Below the pieces are notes generated by a model. That model did not search any database and was not told the DNA's origin. It saw nothing but the letters and a program-made list of their open reading frames with translations. The position numbers and the translations under genes were made by a program. A stretch of 64,000 nt of DNA, from positions 3,720,001-3,784,000 of the forward strand of contig NZ_CP102285.1 in NCBI RefSeq assembly GCF_025151045.1, given 5' to 3'. Of this stretch, positions 1 through 8,430 are shown one piece after another (the stretch's first letter is position 1; every line of letters begins with the position of its first letter). Source of the stretch: Parabacteroides johnsonii DSM 18315 (GTDB lineage: Bacteria > Bacteroidota > Bacteroidia > Bacteroidales > Tannerellaceae).

Positions 1-1
1 A

Positions 2-493
2 TGCGGATTCATCATCAGCGGTATTCGCAAGAAAATCAACGTATACGACACTTTTATCGAAGGAGCGAAAGAAGGTTTCCAGACCGCCGTAACGATCATC
101 CCCTACCTCATCGCCGTCCTGGTCGCCATTGCCGTTTTCCGAGCTTCAGGAGCAATGGATTTCCTGATCGACGGCATTCGCATGGGAGTCGCGGCAGCAG
201 GACTGGACACGCAATTTGTGGAAGGCCTGCCTACCATGCTAATGAAGCCGCTTAGCGGCAGCGGAGCACGGGGCATGATGTTGGATGCGATGAACACCTA
301 CGGAGCAGACTCGTTCATAGGCCGCCTCTGCTCCATCGTGCAGGGATCAAGCGATACGACTTTCTATGTCGTCGCCCTCTACTTCGGGAGTGTTAAGATA
401 CGCAACACCTACTATACGATCCCCTGTTCGCTATTGGCCGATTTAGCCGGGGCAGTGGCAGCGGTCGCTATGACGTATCTGTTTTTTACCTGA
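2..493 (+). CDS. Spore maturation protein A/B family membrane protein, C-terminal part (partial)
   Basis: The open frame runs in from before the window and ends at a TGA at 491-493, so only the last 163 residues are present. They match the SpmB half of the nucleoside-recognition (Gate) family: a hydrophobic segment, then PLSGSGARGMM, then QGSSDTTFYVVALYFGSV, and a closing membrane helix. In Bacteroidales SpmA and SpmB are usually fused into one protein of about 400 residues; its role in these non-sporulating bacteria is unknown and transport is only presumed. The true start is outside the window; the ATG at 155 is internal. Confidence 0.85.
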   Translation, partial: CGFIISGIRKKINVYDTFIEGAKEGFQTAVTIIPYLIAVLVAIAVFRASGAMDFLIDGIRMGVAAAGLDTQFVEGLPTMLMKPLSGSGARGMMLDAMNTYGADSFIGRLCSIVQGSSDTTFYVVALYFGSVKIRNTYYTIPCSLLADLAGAVAAVAMTYLFFT

Positions 494-535
494 AAATAAT
501 TCGTATCTTCGTCCTATCTAACATAGCAATAAAGT

Positions 536-835
536 ATGGAACAACAAGATATCCGCTGGAAACAGCGTTTTCAGAATTTCGACAAAGCCTTCCTCCGATT
601 AAGCAAGGCGATGCAAATCATACGGAAAGAACCGGACAATTTTCTCCTGCAAGCCTTCCAATCCGGGTACATCCAAGAGGGCGATTTGTGGTTGCAAGCC
701 TTGAACGACCGGAATTTGACGACGCACACATATGACGAAGAAACGGCTCTGTCGGTGGCGAATAACATTCAAACGAGCTATTTCCCTTTACTAAAAGCAT
801 TGCATACATGGTTGGAAATACAAGCACACGATTAG
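536..835 (+). CDS. HepT-like / nucleotidyltransferase substrate-binding protein, shortened
   Basis: This 99-residue helical protein belongs to the HI0074/HepT group (NTase_sub_bind). It carries the motif R59-x4-H64-x-Y66 (RNLTTHTY), which in characterised HepT toxins forms the HEPN RNase site and contains the tyrosine that the partner MntA AMPylates. Family members usually have about 130-145 residues. Here helix 1 (residues 8-30) runs almost straight into the FQSGYIQEGDLW segment, so the middle helix with the usual FEY..E.AWK region is absent. The 3' end overlaps the MntA-like gene by 28 bases, as expected for a co-expressed toxin-antitoxin pair. Whether the shortened protein is still toxic cannot be told. 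Confidence 0.8.
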   Translation: MEQQDIRWKQRFQNFDKAFLRLSKAMQIIRKEPDNFLLQAFQSGYIQEGDLWLQALNDRNLTTHTYDEETALSVANNIQTSYFPLLKALHTWLEIQAHD

Positions 836-1128
836 GGCTTACATCAAGGCATCAGGAAATTATCGACCGGATCTTTTCCCAATATCCGCATGTCGAGGAA
901 GCGATCGTATTCGGTTCGAGGGCCAAAGGCAACCATAAGCCCGGTTCGGATATAGACATCGCCATTAAAGGCTCTGCTTTGACAAGAGAGGATATATGCA
1001 GCCTTGCAGGGGCATTCGAAGAATCTCTCCTACCCTTTTTCGTCGACCTTCTTGCCTACTCGTCCATTTCCAACCCTGAGTTAAAAGCACATATCGACAG
1101 GGTCGGAATAACAATTTACAAACAGTAG
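808..1128 (+). CDS. MntA-like minimal nucleotidyltransferase (antitoxin)
   Basis: This 106-residue protein is a MNT-fold nucleotidyltransferase. The motif G36-S37-x10-D48-x-D50 (GSRAKGNHKPGSDID) is exactly the GSX10DXD signature of MntA, which neutralises HepT by adding AMP to the tyrosine of its RX4HXY motif. The ATG at 808 is the only ATG in frame upstream of the motif and gives a 28-base overlap with the upstream HepT-like gene, implying coupled translation. A general role as a toxin-antitoxin module is inferred from the pair of motifs; targets are unknown. Confidence 0.85.
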   Translation: MVGNTSTRLGLTSRHQEIIDRIFSQYPHVEEAIVFGSRAKGNHKPGSDIDIAIKGSALTREDICSLAGAFEESLLPFFVDLLAYSSISNPELKAHIDRVGITIYKQ

Positions 1129-1169
1129 AAACGACAAGAAATGTATGGCAAATCCATCTTTCACCTACT

Positions 1170-1254
1170 ATCAAAATGATACTGCCACCCCATGTAAATC
1201 GGATTAGTAGTGCATCTATTTGGAATTAGTATAGCGGGTAATTTTTTTTAACAT
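1170..1254 (+). repeat. 85-bp dispersed repeat, copy 1
   Basis: This segment aligns without gaps to 33221-33305 with about 15 differences in 85 bases. Inside it are about 22-bp direct subrepeats of the form GGATTA-STA-y-CCAT. It ends 37 bases before ybeY. The function is not known; a protein-binding array or remnant of a mobile element are both possible. Confidence 0.7.
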
Positions 1255-1291
1255 ATCATTCGGTAAGATAAAACACAAAAAGAATAGCAAT

Positions 1292-1726
1292 ATGGCAATA
1301 GCATTTTATGCGGAAGACATCAAGCTTCCGGCAATCAAAAAGAGAGCAGTCGGCAATTGGGTAAAAGAGGTTGCCGCTACATACGGGAAGAAAGTCGGCG
1401 ATATCAGCTACATCTTCTGCTCCGATGAAAAGATACTGGAAGTAAACCGCCAGTACCTTCAACATGATTATTATACGGATATCATCACGTTCGACTATAC
1501 CAGTGGCGACAAGATCTCCGGAGACCTGTTTATCAGCCTCGACACGGTAAAGACTAATTCCGAAACTTTCAACACCTCCTACAATGAGGAACTCCACCGT
1601 ACCATCATTCACGGTATCCTCCACCTCTGCGGCATCAACGACAAAGGCCCCGGAGAACGCGAAATCATGGAGGCTAACGAGAACAAAGCACTGGCAATAT
1701 TGCCGGAGGAATGCCGGAAAATATAA
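1292..1726 (+). CDS. ybeY: Endoribonuclease YbeY (rRNA maturation factor)
   Basis: A 144-residue cytoplasmic metalloprotein of the UPF0054 family that acts in 16S rRNA 3'-end maturation and ribosome quality control. The zinc-site motif is seen as H107-G-I-L-H111-L-C-G at residues 107-114. In most phyla the third ligand ten residues after the first is His (GYDH); here that position is Asp117 (GINDK), which I believe is common in Bacteroidetes. The start at 1292 gives the standard length. It is a single gene, not obviously in an operon with its neighbours. Confidence 0.93.
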   Translation: MAIAFYAEDIKLPAIKKRAVGNWVKEVAATYGKKVGDISYIFCSDEKILEVNRQYLQHDYYTDIITFDYTSGDKISGDLFISLDTVKTNSETFNTSYNEELHRTIIHGILHLCGINDKGPGEREIMEANENKALAILPEECRKI

Positions 1727-1890
1727 AAACACCTGCCGAATCTCCAAAAGAAAATGTCAAAACTATCCTGTCTCCGCGCTTGACACGGTAACAAGGGGTT
1801 TTGACACATTTTCTTGTTTCGAAAATACCCAAAATTACACATAGACCTGATAAAACCTGTACACCGATTACTCGCTATCACCATCACAAA

Positions 1891-1918
1891 TACTCATACC
1901 AAACGACCATCTACTCAT
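1891..1918 (+). promoter_or_regulatory. Putative LytTR operator A
   Basis: Two direct copies of TACTCAT start at 1891 and 1912, a 21-bp period (two helix turns) as is typical for LytTR regulators. The same arrangement occurs at 4487-4514 in front of the kinase gene. The second half-site begins 35 bases before the -7 box at 1947. Confidence 0.5.
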
Positions 1919-1946
1919 TTGCCGGATATCCCCTGGCATTATCACA

Positions 1947-1954
1947 TAGATTTG
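1947..1954 (+). promoter_or_regulatory. Promoter -7 box for the beta-propeller/kinase cluster
   Basis: TAGATTTG fits the Bacteroidetes TAnnTTTG -7 consensus. A TTTG lies 25 bases upstream (1918-1921). Transcription would start near 1961 and reach the ATG at 2029. Confidence 0.45.
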
Positions 1955-2028
1955 GATTTATAATTCTATTATCAACCTAATCCTGGAAACAGGCAAATAA
2001 AAGGTTGGTAACAATTAAATTATCCGGT

Positions 2029-3192
2029 ATGAAAGGCGCAACTATTTTCTTTCTATTTATTCTGTTAACAACGACAGGTTGCAAAAGACAGAACCAAACG
2101 GCAGATGACTTGATCACAGTAGATGTCACAAAAAATTCTTTTCCCAAAAAGGAATTGATCCTTCAAGACTTTATGGATGTGGAGTATATTCCGCTGGAAA
2201 CAAATGATGAGTTTATCAATCAAGGATGCGTGCAGGCAGTTGGTGAAAAATACATATTAGTAAAAAATTACAGGAACGACGGTGATATTTTTGTGTATGA
2301 CCGAAACGGGAAAGCCATCCGGAAAATAAATCGTAAAGGACAAGGGGGAGAAGAATACACATCTTGTAGAAGTGTTACATTGGATGAAGAAAACAATGAA
2401 ATGTTTATAAACGATTTTTGGACAAGAAAAATAAAGGTTTATGATTTAGAAGGAAATTTTAAACGAAGTATTAAGCAGAAACAAGAGGGTAATACCCAAT
2501 TCTATTGGGATATATTCAATTATGATAAAGAAAATCTGATTTGTTACGATGAATGTAATGATGAGATTCCATTTCTGCTCGTCTCAAAACAAGACGGAAG
2601 CATAACCAAAGAGATCAAAACACCCTTTAAAGAGAAGAAGTTGTTTATTCAACTTTTAAGGCATGAAGGAGGAACAAGGGCTGCCGGACCAGGTGAATAC
2701 AGTAGGATTACTCCCTTTAAAGGTAACTGGATCCTATTAGAACCCTCATCGGATACGATCTACACATTAATGCCCGATTACAGTTTGCGTCCATTTATTG
2801 TGCGAACGCCACCTGTCCACACCATGAACCCGGAATCTTTCCTGACTTTAAAATTAGTTTCCGATCGTTATTATTTCATGGAAAGCATAAAAAATGTATA
2901 TGATTTCAGCAAAGAAGATGGTTTTCCGAGAACCTACCTTGTATACGATACACAGGAAAAGGATTTCTTCAGGTATATCATATACAATGGCGATTATTCT
3001 TATAAAAAAGAATTTTATATGGTCATGCTGACCCCTATCAATTCCAAAGGGGAATTATGGGCGACTATAAATGCTTTCGACCTTTGCGAGGACTATAAAA
3101 AAGGAAAGTTGAAAGGCAAACTAAAGGAGGTAGCTGCGACATTGGGAGAGGATGACAATCGGGTGATCATGTTGGTCAAACACAGAAAGTAG
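2029..3192 (+). CDS. 6-bladed beta-propeller lipoprotein
   Basis: A 387-residue exported lipoprotein: an N-terminal hydrophobic stretch ends in a lipobox (TTTGC), followed by the 6-bladed beta-propeller family (BF3164-like), recognisable by KKELILQDFMDVEYIPLET near the start and the repeated blade pattern IFVYDRNGKAIRKI..GQGGEEY. I chose the ATG at 2029 over a TTG at 2005 because it starts the signal peptide directly. The next gene is a tandem paralogue about 40 bases downstream, and a sensor kinase/LytTR pair follows. Members of this family are of unknown function; a surface or periplasmic binding role is a guess. Confidence 0.85.
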   Translation: MKGATIFFLFILLTTTGCKRQNQTADDLITVDVTKNSFPKKELILQDFMDVEYIPLETNDEFINQGCVQAVGEKYILVKNYRNDGDIFVYDRNGKAIRKINRKGQGGEEYTSCRSVTLDEENNEMFINDFWTRKIKVYDLEGNFKRSIKQKQEGNTQFYWDIFNYDKENLICYDECNDEIPFLLVSKQDGSITKEIKTPFKEKKLFIQLLRHEGGTRAAGPGEYSRITPFKGNWILLEPSSDTIYTLMPDYSLRPFIVRTPPVHTMNPESFLTLKLVSDRYYFMESIKNVYDFSKEDGFPRTYLVYDTQEKDFFRYIIYNGDYSYKKEFYMVMLTPINSKGELWATINAFDLCEDYKKGKLKGKLKEVAATLGEDDNRVIMLVKHRK

Positions 3193-3233
3193 CCTTCTGG
3201 TTATATTATCGCTTATCAAATACAGGTATAAAA

Positions 3234-4433
3234 ATGAAAAGAATCAATGTTATTTCAGTGATCATTCTTTTTCTAGCGATCGCGACGGAAAGTAGAGGAC
3301 AAAAACAGACAGGCAGTAATGATTTCATTACGGTTAATGTCGTTAAGGATTATTCCCCAAAAAAGGAATTGATACTTCAGGACTTTATGGATGTCGAATA
3401 TGTTGCGTTGGAAACGAACGATGATTTCATAAATCAAGGTATCGTATTAGATATAGGCAACGAATTCGTATTAGTAAAAAACAGTAACCGGATCAATGAC
3501 GGGAATATTTTTGTGTATGACCGGACCGGGAAAGCCATCCGGAAGATAAATCGTAAAGGACAAAGCGGGGAAGAATACATAAGTCTTTACACCGTCACTT
3601 TAGATGAAGAGAACAAAGAAATGTTCGTAAACGATATCTTAGGAAAAAAAATTGTTGTATATGATTTGTATGGGAACTTCAAAAGAAGCTTTAAACACAA
3701 AAACGGTACGGATTCCCAATTTTATAGCGATATATTCAATTATGACAGACAGCATCTGATTTGTTATGACGAATACGATAAAGAGCTTCCGTTTGTACTT
3801 ATATCCAAACAGGACGGAAGCATTACTCAAGAGATAAAAATTCCATTTAAAGAAAAGAAATTCTTAAGCCAAATAAGGAAAACCGGAGAAAATAACGGGC
3901 GGGCAGTGATCGGTGTCGGACCCGGTCATTACTATTCCATCTTCCCTTTCAATGACAATTGGCTACTTTCAGAACTTTCGTCAGATACGGTATACACCTT
4001 TATGCCGGACTACAATTTGCGTCCCTTTATTGTAAGAACGCCGTCAATTCAATCCATGAATCCGGAGGAATGTTTGATTCTCCGGCTATTTTCGGATCGT
4101 TATTATTTTATGGAATCAATCAAAAATGTATATGACTGGAATGCACAAGAAGGATTTCCAAGTAAGTATTTCGTATACGATACAAAAGAGCTATCTTTTT
4201 CCGGATACACCATATACAACGGTGATTTTTTGGCAAAAAAAGAAATCTATATGAGTATGATTAAACCCATTAATCACGAAATTACATCATGGAACTCTTT
4301 AGAAGCCTACCAACTTGTCGAATCTTACAACAAAGGAGAACTCAAAGGGAAGCTCAAAGAAATCGCATCTAAACTGGACGAAGATTCCAATCCGGTGATT
4401 ATGTTGATAAAACATAAAAATAGGAGCTTATAA
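3234..4433 (+). CDS. 6-bladed beta-propeller secreted protein (tandem paralogue)
   Basis: A 399-residue paralogue of the preceding gene, clearly alike over its whole length (for example KKELILQDFMDVEYVALET and GKAIRKINRKGQSGEEYI). It has a signal peptide (MKRINVISVIILFLAIATESRGQ) but no lipobox cysteine, so it should be released into the periplasm or secreted rather than lipid-anchored; this differs from its neighbour. The 41-base gap suggests one transcript. The pair arose by local duplication. Function unknown. Confidence 0.83.
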   Translation: MKRINVISVIILFLAIATESRGQKQTGSNDFITVNVVKDYSPKKELILQDFMDVEYVALETNDDFINQGIVLDIGNEFVLVKNSNRINDGNIFVYDRTGKAIRKINRKGQSGEEYISLYTVTLDEENKEMFVNDILGKKIVVYDLYGNFKRSFKHKNGTDSQFYSDIFNYDRQHLICYDEYDKELPFVLISKQDGSITQEIKIPFKEKKFLSQIRKTGENNGRAVIGVGPGHYYSIFPFNDNWLLSELSSDTVYTFMPDYNLRPFIVRTPSIQSMNPEECLILRLFSDRYYFMESIKNVYDWNAQEGFPSKYFVYDTKELSFSGYTIYNGDFLAKKEIYMSMIKPINHEITSWNSLEAYQLVESYNKGELKGKLKEIASKLDEDSNPVIMLIKHKNRSL

Positions 4434-4486
4434 AACACATCTTTTTTAAGAGTAATCAACAATATGCAACAAGTTTTTATCCCTGA

Positions 4487-4514
4487 TACTCGTCCAAACC
4501 GGCCATCTGCTCAT
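4487..4514 (+). promoter_or_regulatory. Putative LytTR operator B
   Basis: TACTCGT at 4487 and TGCTCAT at 4508 form a 21-bp-period direct repeat like operator A (1891-1918); the intervening CCATCT is also shared. The second half-site begins 36 bases before the -7 box at 4544, nearly the same distance as at operator A. Confidence 0.5.
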
Positions 4515-4543
4515 TACGTCGGCAATAAGCGATCTTTATGGGA

Positions 4544-4551
4544 TATATTTG
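4544..4551 (+). promoter_or_regulatory. Promoter -7 box of the sensor kinase gene
   Basis: TATATTTG fits TAnnTTTG. It overlaps a TTG codon at 4549 that would otherwise extend the kinase frame, so translation must start downstream at the ATG at 4588. Confidence 0.5.
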
Positions 4552-4587
4552 GAGGGTAATCAAATTATTCATCTTATTTTTACAGGT

Positions 4588-7209
4588 ATGAAAACAGCAC
4601 TCCTATTGCTTCTCCTTTTCCTGGTAAACAGCGGTTCGGCCGAAACGTTCGTTCCCTATACCCCCGACTCTCTGAAAAAGGGCGATTGGGTGGAAATCGA
4701 GTCCGTCCATTACTATCCTTACATTGCTCCGGGTATCGAAGAAAAGGTGCCCTGGCGGGCAGAAAACATCCGACGAGTCATCTTTAAGGCGACCGTAACA
4801 GATCTGAATGAACATACCCTCACCCTCGATTACACGCTCAAGAACCTGTACGACTGCCGGAACGAAGCCGGAAAGCCCGGTTTCTACTATTTTGACAGCC
4901 GCTACCGGCAGGACTTCACGTTCGACCACGAGAAAGTCGGCCAACGGCTCCTGCGTGTCATATACGATCGGGATAGCCAAGAAGTACAGACTTTAGACAA
5001 GCAGGAAACTATCTTTTCTTATTCGAAAAACTATGTTCCTTTCGGAGTAAGACAGGCCGGGTTATCCACCTATCCGGAAACGACTCTCCGGGATTCCTTA
5101 CTCTTGGACAAACTGCTTATACCGGCGGCACAAACTCTCCTGACCAGCTGGCAGGAAGAAGGAATGCCTCGGCTGGCACAAAACACACGAATCATCGACG
5201 CTTCGTTTTCCCTTCCTCCAAATACGGAGTTTACGTGTAGCCATGTCAATTTCGACTTGTCCGACGATTCGACCATCCACAAGAAGATATTCATCGCCTA
5301 CCCGACCGAATACAAAGTGGGCGAACGGGTGACACTCCTACTCACTCCGGGGGATTCCATCACACAAGACAAAGAACGGTTTGCCACGACTCACAAAAGA
5401 CATTATCAGGGACGGGGAAGCGAACAGAACAATATCCAATACAGTTTTCGGCGGTTCGCGGACATATATGACCCTGATATGCGAAGTTTGAACCCTATCA
5501 CTCCTGACCAAGTAAAAAAAGCATTTCAAACCCGTGATTCCCTTTTTCAAATTGCATTAGAAAAAGATTTCAAGCATTTGGACCCATACTGGCGAAAGGT
5601 TTTCGAACGCTCGGAGCAATATTTTGAAGGGATGTTTGTCCTCGAGTTTTATATGAGAGCCACCGACAAACAGGCTTGGCAAGAAAGCGGTTTGCTTGAC
5701 TGGCAAGCTCCTTATTTCGCATCGGTCAATCCGCTTATCGACTTTGCATACAGCCTGCAAAAGACAGACGCCGCAACCTACTATTATTTCCTATACACAT
5801 ATTCAAACTATAAAAAACAAGAATTCAAATCCGACAACCTGTGCTTGAACAAGCAAGGAAAACTATCCCCACAGGAAGAATACATCATAAATAAACAACT
5901 CTTTTCGGGTTTTCCTAAATATATGGCAACGGGATCAACTCTACAACAGTTGATGCACACCAACACGCTATCCGAAATAGAAGGAGATTATAACGATTTT
6001 ATCCGCTCCTGTCCGGATACCAGTCTGACAAATCTGCTAAAAAGAACATACGATAAACTATTACCCTTCGAAACTGGAAAAAATATCAGGGAAAGTGGCC
6101 TTATGATAGCCGATAGCTTGCATCTGGTGAAAGGAAGCGACCGGAAATACATCCTGCTGTTTTTATCAAGAGAACAAGGTCTTCCTGCGCCAAACCTTCA
6201 AAATGCACTTGATTTCAAAAAATGTCTTGAATCGGAAGGGCTTGTCTCCATCGTTCAACTCGAGTTATATTCAAAATTCCAATCTAACAATACCGAACGG
6301 GTAAAACCCTTTAAAGCGATTTCCGATCTGCAAATAGAGGAATTAAGGCGTAAGGGACTCGGTGCAGTGACTATCCTGATGCGTGAAGACGGAACCATCC
6401 TCTATCGGCAATTTACGGGTTGGAGGTTTGATCCCAAACCCGCCTTAGCAATCATTCAAAACGACCTGAACCGGGAAGACGAATCTTTCAACGATTTTCT
6501 AAAAGGATTCAAAGAAGGAGTCTTAGGTACACTTTTAATCGCGGCAATCATCTGTATCGCCTACTATTTCAGGACGAAAGAAAAGCAAAAGAAGGAACGT
6601 AACCGCCGCCGTATCCGTGAACTCGAACTGCGCGCCATCCGTTCTCAGATGAACCCGCATTTCATTTTTAATGCGCTCAGCTCGATCCAGAATCTGATCA
6701 ACCGATCGGCCAGCCAAGAGGCAAATGAATACTTGATCGATTTCTCACGCCTGTTGCGAAAAGTGCTGGCGACTTCCGAAAAGAAGCTGGTTCCCCTCTC
6801 CGACGAGATCGAACAACTACAGCTCTACCTGAAGCTCGAACAGCTCCGGTTCCCCTTCTCCTATTCGCTGACGGTAGACAAAAATATCGAACCGGACGCG
6901 ATTGAGATTCCGGGAATGCTGATACAGCCTTTCGTCGAAAACGCCGTCAAACACGGAATCGCTCCGCGCGGTACGGGAGAAATCATAATTCGATTATCTT
7001 TGCAAGACCAGTTGCTGACCATCGACATCATCGACGACGGTCCCGGAATAGAAACAGAAGCGGAAGGTGGCTTTGGTATCCGCGCCATCAGCAACGAGTT
7101 CGAGATACTAAAGGATTTGTACAATACGGAAATCGGCATAACGATCGAAAACAGGCAGAAAAAAGAATCCGTTTCCGGTTGCCATGTCCGGCTATCCATT
7201 CCTTTATAA
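4588..7209 (+). CDS. LytS-type sensor histidine kinase
   Basis: An 873-residue membrane kinase. It has a signal sequence (MKTALLLLLLFLVNSGSA), a large periplasmic region of about 620 residues without a domain I recognise, one transmembrane helix near residues 645-662 (GTLLIAAIICIAYYF), a His_kinase (PF06580) domain with phospho-acceptor His691 in QMNPHFIFNAL, and an HATPase with N-box near residue 783 (FVENAVKHG) and G-box DDGPGI. It is followed 8 bases later by a LytTR response regulator, its obvious partner. The beta-propeller genes upstream share a putative operator, suggesting they are targets. A conserved TTG at 4549 was rejected as start because it sits inside a promoter box. Confidence 0.92.
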   Translation: MKTALLLLLLFLVNSGSAETFVPYTPDSLKKGDWVEIESVHYYPYIAPGIEEKVPWRAENIRRVIFKATVTDLNEHTLTLDYTLKNLYDCRNEAGKPGFYYFDSRYRQDFTFDHEKVGQRLLRVIYDRDSQEVQTLDKQETIFSYSKNYVPFGVRQAGLSTYPETTLRDSLLLDKLLIPAAQTLLTSWQEEGMPRLAQNTRIIDASFSLPPNTEFTCSHVNFDLSDDSTIHKKIFIAYPTEYKVGERVTLLLTPGDSITQDKERFATTHKRHYQGRGSEQNNIQYSFRRFADIYDPDMRSLNPITPDQVKKAFQTRDSLFQIALEKDFKHLDPYWRKVFERSEQYFEGMFVLEFYMRATDKQAWQESGLLDWQAPYFASVNPLIDFAYSLQKTDAATYYYFLYTYSNYKKQEFKSDNLCLNKQGKLSPQEEYIINKQLFSGFPKYMATGSTLQQLMHTNTLSEIEGDYNDFIRSCPDTSLTNLLKRTYDKLLPFETGKNIRESGLMIADSLHLVKGSDRKYILLFLSREQGLPAPNLQNALDFKKCLESEGLVSIVQLELYSKFQSNNTERVKPFKAISDLQIEELRRKGLGAVTILMREDGTILYRQFTGWRFDPKPALAIIQNDLNREDESFNDFLKGFKEGVLGTLLIAAIICIAYYFRTKEKQKKERNRRRIRELELRAIRSQMNPHFIFNALSSIQNLINRSASQEANEYLIDFSRLLRKVLATSEKKLVPLSDEIEQLQLYLKLEQLRFPFSYSLTVDKNIEPDAIEIPGMLIQPFVENAVKHGIAPRGTGEIIIRLSLQDQLLTIDIIDDGPGIETEAEGGFGIRAISNEFEILKDLYNTEIGITIENRQKKESVSGCHVRLSIPL

Positions 7210-7217
7210 GATAAAAT

Positions 7218-7973
7218 ATGGACACAAAAATAACCGCAGCAATCGTAGATGACGAGCAGGGGAACCGAGAGAACCTGCTCCGTATGATCGGAAAGCATTG
7301 TCCGCAAATCAAAATATCGGCCATTTGCAGCTCCGTCACCGAAGCCCGTACCGTGCTGCCCGAAGCTAAACCGGATATCCTTTTCTTAGATATCCGGTTA
7401 GGCGACGATACCGGCTTTTCCCTCCTGAAAAATCTTCCGGAGATTCCTTTCGAGGTGATCTTCGTGACCGCTTACGACAACTATGCGATCCAGGCCATCC
7501 GCTTCAGTGCGCTCGACTACCTGTTAAAGCCCATCGACCCGGAAGAACTGACACATGCCGTAGACAAGGCGGTCCAGGTCGTCCTTCGGAAACAAGAAAA
7601 CAGACGAATGCAGAACCTCCTGCAAAACACGCAAGTATTGGACAAGCAAAAGAAAATAGCCCTGTCGGTCGCTGATAAGATTGAGTTTGTAGAAATCGGT
7701 TCCATTATCCGTTGCGAATCGGAAAGCAACTACACGACCTTCTATCTGAAGTCGGGGGAAAAACTGATCGTATCGAAAACGCTCAAGGAGTTCGACGAAT
7801 TATTGACACCCTACAACTTCCTCCGCGTCCACCAGTCGCACCTGATCAATCTGGATGAAATCAAAAGTTTCATCAAAAGCGACGGTGGATATATACGCAT
7901 GAAGGACGGAGCCTCGGTCAGCATTTCCCGCCAACGGCGGAACTATGTGATGGAGGTATTAAAGCAATTATAA
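7218..7973 (+). CDS. LytTR-family response regulator
   Basis: A 251-residue cytoplasmic regulator: a receiver domain (residues 5-120) with the acidic pair D11-D12, phospho-acceptor D58 (LFLDIR), T84 and K104, then a LytTR DNA-binding domain (about 145-248). It lies 8 bases after the sensor kinase and is surely its partner. LytTR proteins bind direct repeats with about 21-bp period; two such sites are seen upstream of the cluster (1891 and 4487), so autoregulation and control of the beta-propeller genes are likely inferences. Confidence 0.93.
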   Translation: MDTKITAAIVDDEQGNRENLLRMIGKHCPQIKISAICSSVTEARTVLPEAKPDILFLDIRLGDDTGFSLLKNLPEIPFEVIFVTAYDNYAIQAIRFSALDYLLKPIDPEELTHAVDKAVQVVLRKQENRRMQNLLQNTQVLDKQKKIALSVADKIEFVEIGSIIRCESESNYTTFYLKSGEKLIVSKTLKEFDELLTPYNFLRVHQSHLINLDEIKSFIKSDGGYIRMKDGASVSISRQRRNYVMEVLKQL

Positions 7974-7995
7974 ACCAAGCCATCTACATAACCGC

Positions 7996-8418
7996 TCATT
8001 CCTTATATTTCAAATCGAAACGACCTTCCACAATGCGTCCTCCCTCGAAAGTGCCGCTGAACACGCCGCCCGACATACGGGAGATGTAGACCTTGCCATC
8101 TTCCATATTTTGATTCTCAAAAGAGAGATTCACATAAGGAAGCGTTTCTCCCTCTTTGGGGTCGGCAATCGTAAAACGGATACACGAACCGAGACCGACC
8201 TGTGCCGAAACCGTCATGCTGGAACCCTCTTCCCACTCCAAATATTCCGCAACAGGCAACCCCCACCTGCCGCTTGTATACACCCAGCCGTCAACCAGAC
8301 AACCGAATGTATTCGCCCCGGTCGTAGTAGCTTCAGGCATGACCGTCGGATCGACCGATTCGTTCTCTTCGCAGGCCACACAAAACAACAACAAACAGAT
8401 CAATAACAGATGTCTCAT
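7996..8418 (-). CDS. Small lipoprotein, DUF6252-like
   Basis: A 140-residue exported protein with a lipoprotein signal (MRHLLLICLLLFCVACEEN, lipobox VAC). After a short linker it has TFGCLVDGWVYTSG, the opening seen in Bacteroidetes DUF6252-type proteins, and ends with a beta-rich region. It is convergent with the response regulator and ends 22 bases from it. The upstream gene is an outer-membrane-like protein on the same strand, 12 bases away, so both are probably cotranscribed. Function unknown. Confidence 0.75.
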   Translation of the reverse strand: MRHLLLICLLLFCVACEENESVDPTVMPEATTTGANTFGCLVDGWVYTSGRWGLPVAEYLEWEEGSSMTVSAQVGLGSCIRFTIADPKEGETLPYVNLSFENQNMEDGKVYISRMSGGVFSGTFEGGRIVEGRFDLKYKE

Positions 8419-8430
8419 AATCGTATCTGA

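Noticed and set aside
4603-4980. 125-codon frame on the minus strand inside the kinase gene
   Set aside because: The plus strand carries an intact sensor kinase with signal peptide; the opposite frame is a shadow.
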